A DNA stretch of 64,000 bases from Pyrocephalus nanus. Lineage: Eukaryota > Chordata > Aves > Passeriformes > Tyrannidae. The notes under the pieces are model-generated. The model was given only the letters and a program-made list of their open reading frames with translations. It was not told the origin of the DNA and made no database searches. Of this stretch, positions 1 through 13,244 are shown in pieces. Every line of letters starts with the position of its first letter. Position 1 is the first letter of the stretch. Position numbers and translations under genes: made by a program. The stretch spans positions 74,003,843 to 74,067,842 of the forward strand of contig CM076260.1 in assembly GCA_038380795.1 (NCBI GenBank), given 5' to 3'.

Positions 1-1590
1 TTAAAAATGGACAGGTTTAGGACTTCTTTTTGGTTGTCCTTTGACTAGTAATATTTCCTATTCAAAAAATACAAAAATTAACTGAAGTAATGTTTTAAGT
101 AGTGGCATTTTGCTTCCTAATTTTTTTTTAAGATAATGATTTCTGCAAAAATCTTCATAAAGAATGGATATTTGAATTCACTTTTGTTTCACTTTTATTT
201 TGGGACATTACATTCAGCTCATGCAGGTATTCTCTGTCATAGTAGATTAATAGAGAATGTATAATATTAACTGAATTTGTCATCATTTTACCCTGTTCTG
301 AGGTCTGTAATGCTCTTCAAGACTTTCTTGTCTTCACTTCAAGTGCTTCTCATGGTAATTTCCCTTACTTTGAAAGTGGGTCATATCAGTAGCGACTTTC
401 TTACTTGTCATTTGCAGTTTCAGATTCAAACCAAAATAACAAAGAAGAATTTTTGCCTGAAAGTTTTAAAGAAAAATACAAGCTAGACTAACTCTGTTAC
501 AAAGGCACGCTGCTCATTTTAGAGGCTTTGGATGCAAAACCACAGATTTGCTGATTTTTTCCCTGGAAAATGAGTCCATCATCATGCAGAACAATGAATG
601 CAGGCGTGTAAGATGAGACCAAGGAAAAGCTGTGTAGGTTTTGTTTCCAGGACCAATCTTTCCCAGCATCTGGCATCAGGTTGCTAGCATTTTTAGATGA
701 TTTACCCACAGCTCCTTGTGCATCTGTCATAAAAGGATAATGGTTTATGGAGTTCTCATTTGGGCAAACCTCTTGATTTGGGGTGAATTAACCAAGCATA
801 AATTAAAGAAATCCTTCTGTAGTATTTCTCACCTATGCTGTCCACAGATAGACAAAGAGAATATACCTTTCCATCCACCACTGCAAATGGTGCTGACTGT
901 GAAGACACTTGGGAAAGGCTGAAGCCAGCCCCCCAGCAGGTACCTGCTACAGCACCAGGTGGGCAGCTGCAATGGTCTCTCCTTTCCACCTTTGCACACC
1001 CACCTGGTGCTTCACAAACTCACCCCAGAGACAGAAATTTTCAATCTGCCAGCTGTGCACTAAAACTCAGATCTCTTCAGAAAGCACCATCTGTGTTGTC
1101 CTGCTCTTCCTCGGAGTGACCTGTGAATTTAGATAGCCAGCTCTACAAACACACAAGGAGAAAATGGTTTCTGTTGAAAGATGATGATTCTGATTGCTTG
1201 CAGCACACATTTTTCGTATGGTTTGGAGTTTTTTCCTAATGTTACTAAAAATAGGATCATGTAAGACTTCTTAATAATAAGTTTATTTGTAAATTAAATA
1301 AACTCAAAAGAAAAAAGAAAACAAAGTAGTAAAACATTCAGACAGCAACCAATTAGGGATACAGAAAGAAGAGATATGAATAGAAGAATTTATCTGGGAG
1401 CTAAAATAGAGGAAGATAACAGTCTGCATTTATTAATACAATAAGATTTCTGATTACAAAACAAGAAACCTCTGGCTATTTAAGTATAAATGTAATTTTC
1501 AAGGCAAAAAACATCCTTTTGCCTTCCATCTCACATTATTTGAGGCTAAAATTTAACATAATTAGTCAAAAAATTTCCCTAGCCAGCGGG
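1..1590. other. Non-coding DNA, no gene recognised
   Basis: AT-rich unique sequence. The minus strand stays open from about 789 to a stop at 497 (roughly 98 codons) and has an ordinary amino-acid mix, but it matches no family I recognise and is treated under findings. AATAAA-like strings near 1290 lie in simple A-rich sequence and have no convincing downstream GU element. Nothing else stands out. Confidence 0.55.
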
Positions 1591-1712
1591 CAGAGATGAG
1601 TTTTGCTAGACGAATTAAGCTCATAGATGGCAGACTAGTCCTAATCAGTCGCTCAGCCTCTCTGAGCTTGTCTTTTCCACCTGAAAGAATACAATTAGCC
1701 TTCCACTCTTCT
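1590..1712 (+). repeat. MIR-like ancient SINE relic
   Basis: The plus strand from about 1645 resembles the conserved MIR core that runs from the CAAGTCACTTAACCTCTCTG block into the TTTCC-CATCTGTAAAAT block. Here it reads as CAGTCGCTCAGCCTCTCTGA, then CTTTTCCACCTGAAAGAAT after a short gap. Divergence is high, as expected for an element older than birds. A 60-codon open frame on the opposite strand (1562-1744) falls within this relic and is explained by it. The assignment is from memory of the MIR consensus; RepeatMasker would confirm or reject it. Confidence 0.45.
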
Positions 1713-4700
1713 TTTACATCATCCCACAGTGACTCCTTAGTCATTTAACCACCTGTATTATTTTTTATTTTAATAAATAATAAGGATCAGAATAAGCAGA
1801 CATGTAAGGTTTCAATTAAATGTTTAAAAGGCCAGTGCTGTGGCTTCTGTGCACTATACACACTTTCTGTAGGCCTTTAATAACAGTTTTCATTCACAGA
1901 AGATAAGCACGAGAATATATATGACATTGCCCTGCCTGCTTAACAAATTCTCTATGTTGATCCCTAGGTCAGCCTGAGATTTTTATCGTACAAGCTTAAG
2001 AAACTGATAGGAAGGTTCCTACAGCAACATCCACTTGGCACTTTAACTGTAATAGGTCCTTTCCTGACAAGTGGTAATCTTCCTCTCCCCATGGTGTCTC
2101 TGCCAGACCTCATAGCTTGAGCACACAGGCACTTGTTTTGCATGAAAAAAAAAAAGAAAGTAGAATGGATTTTATGAACCGGGTTTTTTTTTCTGGACTT
2201 CAACCAAGCACATGAGTTGCATAGCTTAGAAGGCAACAGTTAAAGAAAAAATCCCTTCCCTGTGACCCTCGCAGCACTGCTGAAACCCTTCAGCACAGAG
2301 AAGGGAGTGTGCACGCGTGCAGCCTGGGCAAGCCCCTGGGCTAAGAGCATATTACCCACACCATCTCCGGCACAACCCCTATGGCTCCAGGGAATTTTGC
2401 CCAGGAATGGAGGAACTCACCCTAGCAGTGGTACAAGCATCCCATTGCCTCCAGTGCTTGACTGTGGAGCTGCCTTTCTTGTGGCTTAGCTCATAATGGC
2501 ACGTAAAAAGTCCTGCAGGGAAAGAACCACCTAAGAGCAGTTCTCCTGAGGGAGGTATAAGCTCTGAGGATCATAATGAAGACATCAAATGGCAATGTTT
2601 TAGATATGGGACTGTACCATAGCTGCGGGTAAGCAACAGGAGTCCTGTGATTCCTCTAATGACGGTACTATGGATGTTTCGCTCTTTTCTGTCATCTCAA
2701 ACGCAGTGTGCAAGTTCTGTGTGATGGGGGAGCATTTTCAGCTTGCAGTCATGGGGCAGCAGCTGCATTGATACAGGCAGAAAACCAACAGAAGGAAGAG
2801 AGAATGACAGTGACCTTTAATGAGATTTTCTGCCGTTAAAATTTTTGTTGTCCAACAAAATTTGGAACAAAAGAGCAAGAAAAATCAAATGAGTCAGGTC
2901 GTCCCAGGGCATCTGATGCTACCACAATCCATTTGAGCTTTGCTTATATAATTTTATTGTCAAGCACAGCTGTTGTTAGGCACGTATATGTGTAATACTG
3001 GGGGTTCCTGTTCTCAGGTTCATTGCTCCATTAACCAGTGACATCAATTCATACGTTAAGGGAGAAAAAGAAGATATTAAGGATTAATAAGGATTAGAGG
3101 TGGACTAAAGCAGCATTTCAGCTCAAAACCCATTTCAAACCTGCAGTTCAAATCTCTCTCTCTCTCTCGCCCTGGTCAACTCTGAGGGCCTCGGGTTCTG
3201 ACAACTGCAGTATCTGGCTGCAGATGATCACTACTAAGTTTAGGAGAATCTGTGGCTATATGGGTGGTTTGCTCCTGTTTGAAATGAAATACCCATTCAG
3301 GGTTATAGTGGAGCCTCATTCTCTGATATAAAATCTACTTTATAATTTGAAACACCCAGGCACACCCATTTTTTTGGAAAAGTGTTGCTCAGCTGTCCCA
3401 TAAGCAGAGAAGCAGGCTGTAATTTTAAGCAGCAGCTCATCAGATTCCCAGCCATCATCTACTAATTAATCCACCACAGATCTCTTGCTTGGGAGGCACT
3501 TTCAGAAAAGGGCTGCCAGTTTTTCTGCCTTTTTGTTATACCTCTCCAAGGAGAAATCTAACCTGATAAAGCATTTTTCAGACCCACCAATATAAACATC
3601 TTCAGTGGGGATATATGAACCAGTAACCTCAGCTGTATTCCCCAAATGGTCTTCAGAGTTTAAGGTTTGGATAGTTTGATTGCATTAGATTCCCATCACT
3701 GTCTGCCTTTCTGTACAGAAGGCAAGAAGATGAACAAGCAACACTATTTCTGTTCCTCGACTCTGGAGACAAAATCAGGGACAACAAAACTCCTCCCAAG
3801 ATGTCCACAGCACAGTCATCTGTAGAAAGTAGCTGGGGATGCTGGGGCAATGTAGGACTGTAGCACCTTGCACTGGAGAAGCTGGAAGGGTTGTCAGAGA
3901 GGTCAAGGGAGAGCTTGCAGGGGAGCATGGTGCTGTGGGGAGGGGTGGGAGCTGTCAGGAGGGGCAGGAGTAGGAACCCTCCTTGCCCTGCTGCAGGGCA
4001 TCGTGGTGACAAGAGCAGCAAACATGGATGCAGGACCATTCTGAGATCAATCATCAGGGGAAATCCAGGAACATCCCACTGTTCTTCTGTGCCAGCCATG
4101 ATGCTGGGGAAATCCTCCAGTTCTGCCAATGCAAGTGTTTTGCTGGAGCAACAAATATCCCCACAGCAGCTTCAGCTGCCCAGTCCAGTGTGGCCTTCCA
4201 CACATGTGACCTTCCACTAATGCTGTCTCTGGGCTCCCAGCCCTCCTCCAGCTGAGTTTCCTCTGTTGATACCACTGCAAGTCCGTTGTCTCGTGCAGCT
4301 GCTGCCAGGCAGCCTATCCTATTCAGGATATCCCCATCCTGAGTGATTTAGGATCAGGATGCCCTCTGGGATGAGGATGCCCCCCTCAGGGCCCCTCTTT
4401 ACCTAGGTGCCTTGAAATCCTGCAGCAAACACAGCCTGCTGTCCAAAGGAGAGCTATTTACCCTCACTGCTCATTTATAATTAGAAAGACATATGCTCGC
4501 CTGTGTCACACTGAATGAAGAATGAGGGCCCATCAAGCAAGCACCCCCTGCCTACTTTGCCAGCTGGGGGGTGCCAGGCCCTGCATGCTGCTGGGGACGG
4601 ATGCAGAAAAAGGAGCTGCCGGGTGGAGTGGCTGATCATTGGGGAATTTCATGCTCCACCGGTACCACAACCTCACACACAGATGAAATATTATGCGGCA

Positions 4701-6725
4701 CTAGAACCCCTTCATCATATAAATCAAGCCAAGGAAGCATGAACAAAGCCCTTTCTGTACTCCTGCCCAACAGCCCCGCTGCTTTGCAGGGTGAATGCCA
4801 CAAACTAAACTTCATGACTGAAGCCTTTTGCTAAAAGATGAATTTCATGCTTTTCTCAAGCTGGCTGTGGACTTATTCGTGGGGCTGTCAGAGCCCTAAC
4901 CTTTCCCTGCTAATCTGTCCTCCATCTTAATAAGGGTACAACAAAGCAGAAGCACTCTTAGACTTAAAAACAAGAACACATTAAAAGGCAGAGTATGAAC
5001 TGTCTTTCTGCAGAGGCAGTGAGCATCCAGCACTGACAAGAATATTGAAAGTGGGGATTAAGCAGCGAAGCGCTGAGGGAGCCGGCATATGGCAGCCCAT
5101 TGACCTGTCCCATATGTAGCAGCTATTGTTCCCTCCCCACTGTCCCACAGCAGCCTGCTCCCTGCCCTCCGCCCCTCACCCTCCCTCTTGCTCCTGCTTT
5201 CTTGTGGCACAAGGGCTGAGGCTGGGATCTGCTGAAACTTGACATTTACACATGAATTGTGCAACAGTGTGCACAGAGAGCCAGGGTGACCTGTGCCACT
5301 AAGCAGTGTCTCGTTAATGAGGCTCAGCAGAAAAAAAGCAGTAGCCTTCAAGAAGCTGCTCTGAGTATGCTGGTAGAGAGGGTTTTAAAGCACCATATCC
5401 TGACTTCTTGCTTTTTTGGGCAGGGCAGGATGGGTAGGATCTGATTTAACTGCTGATATGATAGCTTTTTGGCATGGTTGGCAGAGGTTGTAGTTGAATG
5501 AATTTCCAGACCTGTGGGCTTTTTCACTGAACAAGAGAATACAGAAATTTTCACCCTTCGAAAAAGCAGACCGGCTTCTGATATGGGCTTGTCCTCATCT
5601 CTGGGAACCAGTCATGGGTGTTTCTTCAGCTCCTGGTTGAATGGGGATAGGATCAATCCAAACCACTATCATGATCACACGGGATAAGATGGTGATTGCA
5701 AAGCCTGAACCAGACCTTCACCTGGGACCCACTGGGCTGGAGTGTCTGATGTGGAGCTGTCAGGTCTCATGTACTGTGAGGAGTCACTCGACCAAGTCCC
5801 ACCTGCCCTTGCAGGGGCACTGCTGGAGTGCACATGTTACTCAGGTCCTGGGCTGGGGCTGACCGCAGGGTTCAGCCTAGTTCATCCTCTGCCTCTCCAA
5901 ATAGTACAATCCTCTCCCCTTTCACCATAGCTCGTATCTGTTCCCAATAATACTGCAGGGAGTTCCAACTCTCCCTTGACAATGTTCCTTCAAGCACAGC
6001 TCTCTCTTGACAGTGTTGCTCCTGGAGCTGTCCCTCAGCTGCCCCTGTCTCAGCTGCCCCTCCAAAATACCAGTGCTCCCCACAGCCACCAAATGGCAGG
6101 ACTTGAGGTGACAACATCAGAGTAACAAAATCCAAACAGAGATGAAACTCAAGGGCAGGCATACACCTTTTCTCAGAGAGCTATTTACTCCTACTCAGCT
6201 GACTGACATGAAGAGGTTCTTCTCATAGGCAGAACTGAATCCCACATAATCCTCTATGAAAAATACATTAATATGTCCCACTGCTTGTAGTTGTTTCTGG
6301 CAGCTTTTACAATGTCGGACCACCAAAAGACTCTTAGACTAATTTAAATGATACAGCTATTTTTAAATCCTACAAGCCATTTAATCCCAAACATGTTTTT
6401 TAGCCAGAACTCTCCACGTTTCCTTTCTGTCTAAACCCATAAACTAAGACTCATTTACTGATGAGATTTCAAACTTCTTGAACCAAGCTTGAACTACTAT
6501 GCCTTTCAAGAGCTTTTGGAGTATGGTTTTCATTCCCCTCAGACCACCTTTGCCTGCATTTTTCAGGCAGCGCTGCATCACATACTGAGAGCCACACTTT
6601 TCCTCTAAACTCGTACAACTGTTAAGCCAAATTTGCTGCAAGTACAAGGTCATGCACATCAAGGAAAGAAAAGATGCCCTCCTGTCATAAGATAATATTA
6701 GTCATCGTGACCTGAATTGTTCTAT
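1713..6725. other. Non-coding unique DNA
   Basis: No gene is recognisable. The longest open frame (3653-4129, minus, 158 codons) is rich in Pro, Ser and Leu, has no domain and overlaps other frames. A short (TC)8 run lies at 3153-3168. The stretch at 4310-4390 contains several imperfect GGATATCC/GGATGCC-like copies that give it internal self-complementarity. No CR1, LTR or tRNA signature was seen. Confidence 0.55.
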
Positions 6726-6732
6726 GAGTCAA

Positions 6733-6884
6733 TGGATATTAGGAGAAATTGCTTCACTGTGCTCGTGGCCAAGCCCAGGAGTGGGCTGCTAGGGTGGATG
6801 AGCAATCTCCATTTTTGTGCATATTCAAAATTCAGTTGGACATTGCCCTAGGCAACCTGGTCTCATTGCCCGTGCTTTGAGCAG
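6733..6884 (+). mobile_element. CR1: CR1 LINE 3' region, old truncated fragment
   Basis: The order of recognisable CR1 3' blocks is preserved: GGATATTAGGAGAAATTGCTTCACTG, then an eroded CAAGC-CCAGGAGTGGGCTGC (normally CAAGCACTGGAACAGGCTGC), then ATATTCAAAATTCAGTTGGACAT, and finally GGCAACCTGGTCTCATTGCC followed by GCTTTGAGCAG. Both ends are truncated and the terminal short repeat is absent. Divergence is clearly higher than in the CR1 copy at 17.15 kb, so this is an older insertion. It does not encode a useful part of the reverse transcriptase. Confidence 0.72.
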
Positions 6885-9800
6885 CTTCATCAGTTGCATG
6901 TTGACTCCCATACTGGCAAAAGCTTCTTTCGCAGTGGAGATGGAGAGCATAGGGATGGCACTTGCTTGCACAGAGCGGACACAGCACTGCATGCACTGTA
7001 CAAGCCCTGTTGAGGGGCAGGATGTGCTGGCTTGGCCGAGCACCATACTCAAAACGTCACAGAGCTTAAGCCGGAGTTTATACATGTCCCTTCTGCTCTG
7101 AGCCTGCCACAGGTTTGCCTACAGTGTATGGTGTAAAAGGTTTTCCTTGCCGAGGTCAATCAAAATGCAAATTAGGAACAGAAAAAAAGAAGAGATTCTT
7201 GGTGAATTCCTGATCAAACTGGCTCAAAAAAGTTTAGAGAGAGCAAGAAGAAGCATTTAGCAATCACTATCCAGCTTTCTATTCTCTCTGCCTCCAAACT
7301 ATCCTCTCCCTCTGAGTCACATTATGCCTTCTGAAACCATAACCCCTTACTTTCACTGTCTGGCCTTTCTTTCTACCCTTTATCTTCCAAACAAAAATCA
7401 TACCTGATTAAATCCAAATGAAGTCCCCAACCTCCAGGCCAAATCATAGTCTGAAGTGACAGAGAGAGAGATTGTTCCCAATGCCCTTCCTGCTGCCCAC
7501 CATGCCATACAGCTCTGGCAGTGACACTCAGGTACCACTGAGGATCAGCATCACTGATATGACAAGAATGGAGGGGTTTGCACTGCTCAGGGGCAGGAGC
7601 TGCAGGCAGTGGAAACCACCTAGCATTGAGCAAAGGATGAAAGAGAGAACAAGAAAACTTTATAAAACCAGTAGGAAAGAGACTCAAGACTTCACGGAAA
7701 GGTCACAAACTATGGCCAGGGAAATATTCTCCTAAAAAGCCTGGAGCTGAAAGCATGGCAAAGGCTGCTCAGACTCCTCCAGTGTTGTGCTTCCCAGTTG
7801 GGTGAGTGCAGGGAGCAAAGCCTCCATGTGATTTATCCATTACATACTGAATTAAGCCAAAAGGCGGCACATCCTGGGAGCACCGAGGACCTGCCAGCAG
7901 CTGAATGGGAGCATTGTGCGTCAGCTGCTGCTGTCAGAAACCGGGTCCGCAGTCAGCAACTGTCTGCGGCAGCTCTTTTCTGCCAAGGAACACTTTAATT
8001 GCTCACTCACTTGGTGGTATTAATGCACACTCTTGTACTTTTGTCCTCCCCTTGCAGGGAGGGCTTTTCACTGGGGTCTGTGCTGCAGGAGGCAGGAGAG
8101 GAGAGAGCACTTCTTAAGGGGAAAAAGGCAAGATCCCATTAGCAGAGGAAGAGCAAGCAGGTCAGGGCAGTCTTGCCTATGCTTTGTGGCCTCAGAGAAT
8201 GAATGTGAAAGCAAAAAAAACCAAACCCTTGTTACAAATCCCCGACTTAGATCGATCCAGGCCTTCGGAGGGGTCATATAAAGGTTTGGAAAGTGGCTGA
8301 TCCATTGAAAACCTTTTGTTTAGAAACAGCTGGGCTGAAGTTGATGCATTACTTCATGTTTTGAACACTGGGGCAGCAGTATTCAAAGCCTCCAAATCAA
8401 CGTACTGGAGGTAGGCATGATGAGTAGAAACTTCGTGATTTTCTTTCATCTCATGTTTTACACTATCTTAATTCAGATGATTCATTACAAGCCTAATGTA
8501 CACCTTGAGGGGGACAAGAAGAACCATATCCTTGGGGACTCTTTGCTGGTGTCCTCTCTGTAGCTGACTGAGTTGATGCAATAGGCTGCACTGAAAGGGA
8601 AGAGCCCTGCCTAGAAGAAGAGATTAGTGGGGTGCCTTTATTCTGGCTGTAACTCCTCTGAAGTAACAGGAGTCACATCATAGATGAACGTGGGCCAGGG
8701 TTTTTACTTGACCATCATTAGAAAGGAAGATTGCTCAGGTTTGAGACACTGCACTGATACACAAAGACACTGACTGCATCCTTTGTAATGCAAATGTGCT
8801 TTCTACTTCAAGAGGCTTCACAGAATGATGGACCAAAAACATTGTACAGAGATGTCTGTGGCTTCACTCTTATTCTTCTGTGATGTGCAACTTCAAAAGA
8901 AGGCATTTTAATTTGACAGATGGACATTAAATTATAAATAATGATGTATAATGGTCCTTAAGTCACAAGCACACAGCACCTCTGCACCTGTAGCCATTTT
9001 CCCTTTCAGTGGAAGCCTCCCCTCTTCCAGATCATCCAGTCTATTTCTTTTTCCACCTCCACACAAAACCTGCCTGTCCTAGGCAGATCCACTCAGCAGA
9101 GTCCTGAAAATGCCTGTCACTTGTTAGCATGGTGGACTTCAGGGTGGTGAGAGATGCGCCTTGTCACTGTGGGGTCCACTTCAGCAGCTTTGAAACTGCC
9201 CTGAAAACTGCATAAACACATCTTGCCTCCTAATTGCCACAGATGGAGCAGGAGATATTGAGTGTTATGTGAAAGGCTTGTCCAGGGTGGAAATGCTGTG
9301 GTCTCCAGGCTATGGCTGATTTTAGCCTGTTTCCCTAAGTAAACATGGCTTATAGGATCAGGCTTTGTGAGTTCATCCGCCTCTATCTGCTGCCAATAAA
9401 TTTTCAACTCACTGGCCAGTTTCAACCATTTTGACAGGACAGTGGAGGTCTAAAAGCTGTTATTTTTCTTCCAAGTTATGAAAATTAACTATGAAGCAAT
9501 GGGAAAAAATCCTGCTAATGTTTCTCTGGGTGAAAGGCTGATAAACTCAGCTGTGCTAGGAAGAATGGAAAGGATGAAAGAGGCTGTGAGGCAGACAACT
9601 GCACTGCAATTACTCCTTGAACCGCTACAAACACCTTCCCTAATAACTCATCTCTGCAAGAAATGGTTTGCAAAAAATGTCATTTCTTCCCATCATCAGC
9701 CCAAAATTAGTGACTAAGTTTTTAAAAGAGCAACCATGTTGCCTGAAAAATGGGCCAGAGGCACTGGATACCTAGCACTCTGGAGGGATCACCCCATCGA

Positions 9801-12800
9801 GGAAGTGGAGCTTCCCTAAAACTCCCTGGCTGAGCATTTCAAAGCAGCCCAGGAACACTTGCCCTTGTTCAGCCATAACACATCACCATGTTCATAATGA
9901 CCCTGTTGTGATACACGGTCTGTTGGAAAAGAAAGTGGTATAGGGACACTTTAAAGGAACTGCAAGTGTCTTGGCTTGTTCTGAAGTCTCGAAGAGATTC
10001 CTTTTTCTTTTGGAGCACTTGCCTGCTAGTTAGTCATGGCCATTCCATGAGGACAGCAGTTAAAGCCCTGGTCTCCGCTCACCAGAGAAAACCTGTTCCC
10101 TGTATAGAGGAAAGGCAGACACACGGTGATGCCAAATATTAGGAGCTGCATACCCATTGTTTCCCATAGCTCTGCTCAATGCCCCAGCAAAGGAGATAAC
10201 TCAGTTTCCTTCCCCTTCGAAGCCTTTATCCCTTCTCATGCCCCTGCTGCCTTTGGAGGACAAGAGGATCTATCTGCAGATGCACAGGCACCGTCTTCAG
10301 TTGCAGCATTGGGACACTGGTGGGTATGCAAACACCTCACCACTGGCCTTACACACTTGATGGAAACAGGCAACACACAACTCTGTGCTCTGTCCTTCTT
10401 TTCCAGCACATTCTCCTGTGTTTTCTGTTCCTAAAAACCAGAAGGTAGTGTATTTTCACCCACTGCTGTGAAAAGTTTGAACAGAGCATCACTACCAGAC
10501 CACAGGTTGGAAAATGTTGTGTTTGGTGTACAGAAACCACAAGCCAGTGTTAGCTCATGTCCACCTGCTCAGGGCTGTCTGCTGTCACTTATCTTGCATT
10601 TGAAAACGAGGATCCCTGGGGAAGGGGACAACTTTCTAAGGCTGTGCTTGGAACAACTGAGTCACAGTTAGGTTTAGGTGTTATGACAAAAATAAAGAAC
10701 ACAGTGGATCTGTGTGGCAGCATTTGTAAAAAAGGAGTTTATTTTATATCAAGATCTGCCCAGACCTGTTCACATGAGCTCAATCCTGCTCCTCTCCTTC
10801 CCTTCAGAAGTCATTTAGCTTCATAGGAGTTTCCACAGATGGACAATATGCACTTTGGGTTGAATTTACAGCCAAGTGGTGAGGCAGTGACAACCAGAGA
10901 AATTTAGGCTATGGACTGGCAATGATATGTGAGGCCAGCTTTAGCACAGAGCTGAGATTCATTTTGGAAGGCACTAAAAACCGCATGATTTGTGCTTGCA
11001 AGAAGCGTAGTTTCTGGTTCTAAAGGATTTAATTCAAGTCTGGGTCATGTTTTCTAGACAGCCTGGAGTTATTCCAGGGGATTCATTTTGTGATATTAGC
11101 GCTCACTTAATACTGAGGGTATGTGTCCAACAGACAGGAAGCACCCTGTAACATGTCGGGTCTGTGTTTAGAAACAGACTGAGGAGATTTAGAAATTTTG
11201 TGGATTTGCCTGTTTTTGAAGTCAAATCAGCATGAGCCAAAAAACTTTGAATGCAAGCTGGAAAGCCATTTCAGGGCTTGTATTACTGTCATGGGCTTAA
11301 GGGAAGCCCAGGAATAGCACTTCCTCAATGTGACAGGCTGCTTCAGGCAGGCTTTGGCTTCGAAAAGGTCCTAACCTAGCACGCACACTTTTGTAACTGT
11401 AGGAGAAATTCAGATTTGCCTCCTGATGGGGACTCAGTTCAACAGGATCTGGCAATCCCTGTAAACTGTTCCTGGGATAAGACTCCCAGGACTGTCTCTG
11501 CTTCCTCCCTTGATGCTGCCTAAGGGAAAAACACCTTTTTACCTGTTTCCCTTGCAGATGTGGACAAGACATTCATAGCAGGAGTGGCAAATTGGTGACA
11601 AATAATAGTCTAGGTGGAGCACGACATCCATGTACATGATGCTTGAACTACTGTACAGACACTTAAGCCCATCATGGGGCTGGTTGGAACACATCCCATG
11701 GGCCCTGAGGGAGGAGGAGCAATAGGGACTCATGGGAAAGCCAGTCCAAGTGGTTGGAGCTGCAGTGGTGGTGTCATTGTGCACTTCTGAATTTTGCCCC
11801 TCCACAGGGGGAAAGGGCCTTACCACAGACTGGATATTCCTGGACTAGAGTGAGGGAGCACAAGGAGCTTCCTTAGCTGTACATGGTGTAGCCCTCATGC
11901 CTCCCTCTGCATGGTGACACCACCATCCTTCAGGTCACCAACATGGACAAAGTCTTGCAGTAGTGCCTTTGCACTGCCAAAACAATGCCACCAAAGGCCA
12001 TTTGCACCCCTCCAGCCCCTCTGGGTTGGACAGAAAAAGGAGATTCTTCATTGTCTCCCTTTGTGTTTTGTGGTACAAACCTCATATTAAGTTGCTACAA
12101 ACACAGATGCTCATATTAAGGATGTTGGAGAGGAGCAGTGGGAATGACACGAGCAGGAGGGAAGGAGGCATCCCCCAGCAGTACAGCACAAAACATGGTC
12201 CTCATCATCCAGATCCCTCTCATCCCCCTTTGTCCTCTCTCACACACGCACAAAGAGGTTAATATTTGATTTAAAAAAAAAAAAAAAAAAGGCAGAGTAA
12301 TTTAAAACACACACTTTGCAGACAAACCAGTGTTCAGTGTAAACAAAGCATTAAACTGAAAAGATCCATATGCACTCGTTATCAGTTATTGCATTTTTTA
12401 AAAAAGGAAATCTAATACATTTAAAATAAACCCATAGCATGAAACAAAATAAACTATGGTCTTGGTTAGTTTGGTTTGATTTTTTAATTTAATGAGGAAA
12501 AGAGCTCTGTGATAAAGTAATCCTTTCAGAAGGAAAGGCCTGGGCAATGGTGAACACATCAGCCACATGTGAAGGGAAGATTAAAGTCTAACAAGAATCT
12601 CTTTCCCACGGTTTTTGAAGACTTGCAATATTTCTGTGCTTAGGATAGTCCAGAACATCCTTCTGGACAGAGGCCCCAGACCCTTCTCAGCTCTTTGCAG
12701 AGAAGCTCTGTAAAAACCCACTGACAAGTCCATCATCTTCCAACACTTTGGAGTGGAGGAAACCTGATACAAACTGCACACACTTGGGCCCTAGAAGGGG

Positions 12801-13088
12801 ACCCAGACTCTGGGATTTTGACACAACAAAATTTTTTTATTGAGCATTACAAAGGAGCCAACAGCAGCTAACAGTATAACTCCCACCAAGAGTGGGAGGA
12901 AGGCACTTACCTTTCAAAGTCTGACCATTTCTCATCTAAAAGGTTCCTTAATGATGTGGCTGGCATGTTAGCCATATCCCTTTTATCCAGTGTCCCAATG
13001 CCACAGCTTGCCCCTGTGCACTTAGGAGAGGAGAGAATTGTACATGTAGATTATCAGTCTTAGATAAATTCGAAAATTTTCCACCTTT
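6885..13088. other. Non-coding unique DNA
   Basis: No gene is recognisable. The open frames (102 codons or fewer) are scattered over all frames without domains. At 8235-8280 there is a small cluster of CpG dinucleotides (around GATCGATCC), unusual for this CpG-poor window but far too short to be an island. An 18-A run lies at 12273-12290. A weak resemblance at 9330-9420 to an old amniote repeat was not strong enough to annotate. Confidence 0.5.
12273..12290 (+). repeat. Poly-A tract (18 A)
   Basis: An uninterrupted run of 18 A. No AATAAA lies upstream within 30 bases, no target-site duplication is apparent and no mRNA-like sequence precedes it, so I read it as a simple mononucleotide repeat and not as the tail of a processed pseudogene. 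Confidence 0.9.
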
Positions 13089-13241
13089 AAAAAAAACCCC
13101 AAACCAACAAAACAACAAAACCAAACAAAAAAACAAACAACAACAAACAAAACACAAAAACAAAACCCAAACCAAACAAACAAAAAAACAAAACCGAAAA
13201 ACCAAACCAAACCAAAACAAAACAAAAAAAACCCACCAAAC
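13089..13241 (+). repeat. A/C-only low-complexity tract (CAAAA/CCAAA-type)
   Basis: For 153 bases the plus strand contains only A and C, apart from a single G at 13196. Units are irregular mixtures of CAAAA, CAAA, CCAAA and CAACAAA, not one clean period. The opposite strand is therefore purely G/T, which produces spurious hydrophobic Phe/Val/Trp/Cys-rich open frames (12948-13448 and 13022-13225, minus). No coding meaning should be given to those frames. Confidence 0.93.
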
Positions 13242-13244
13242 TTG

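Noticed and set aside
1562..1744. 60-codon minus frame with plausible helical composition
   Set aside because: It coincides with a MIR-like relic in the opposite orientation.
9117..9425. Minus frame of 102 codons and faint similarity to an old amniote repeat (CCTGATCCTATAAGCC)
   Set aside because: One short block only; no second block in the right order.
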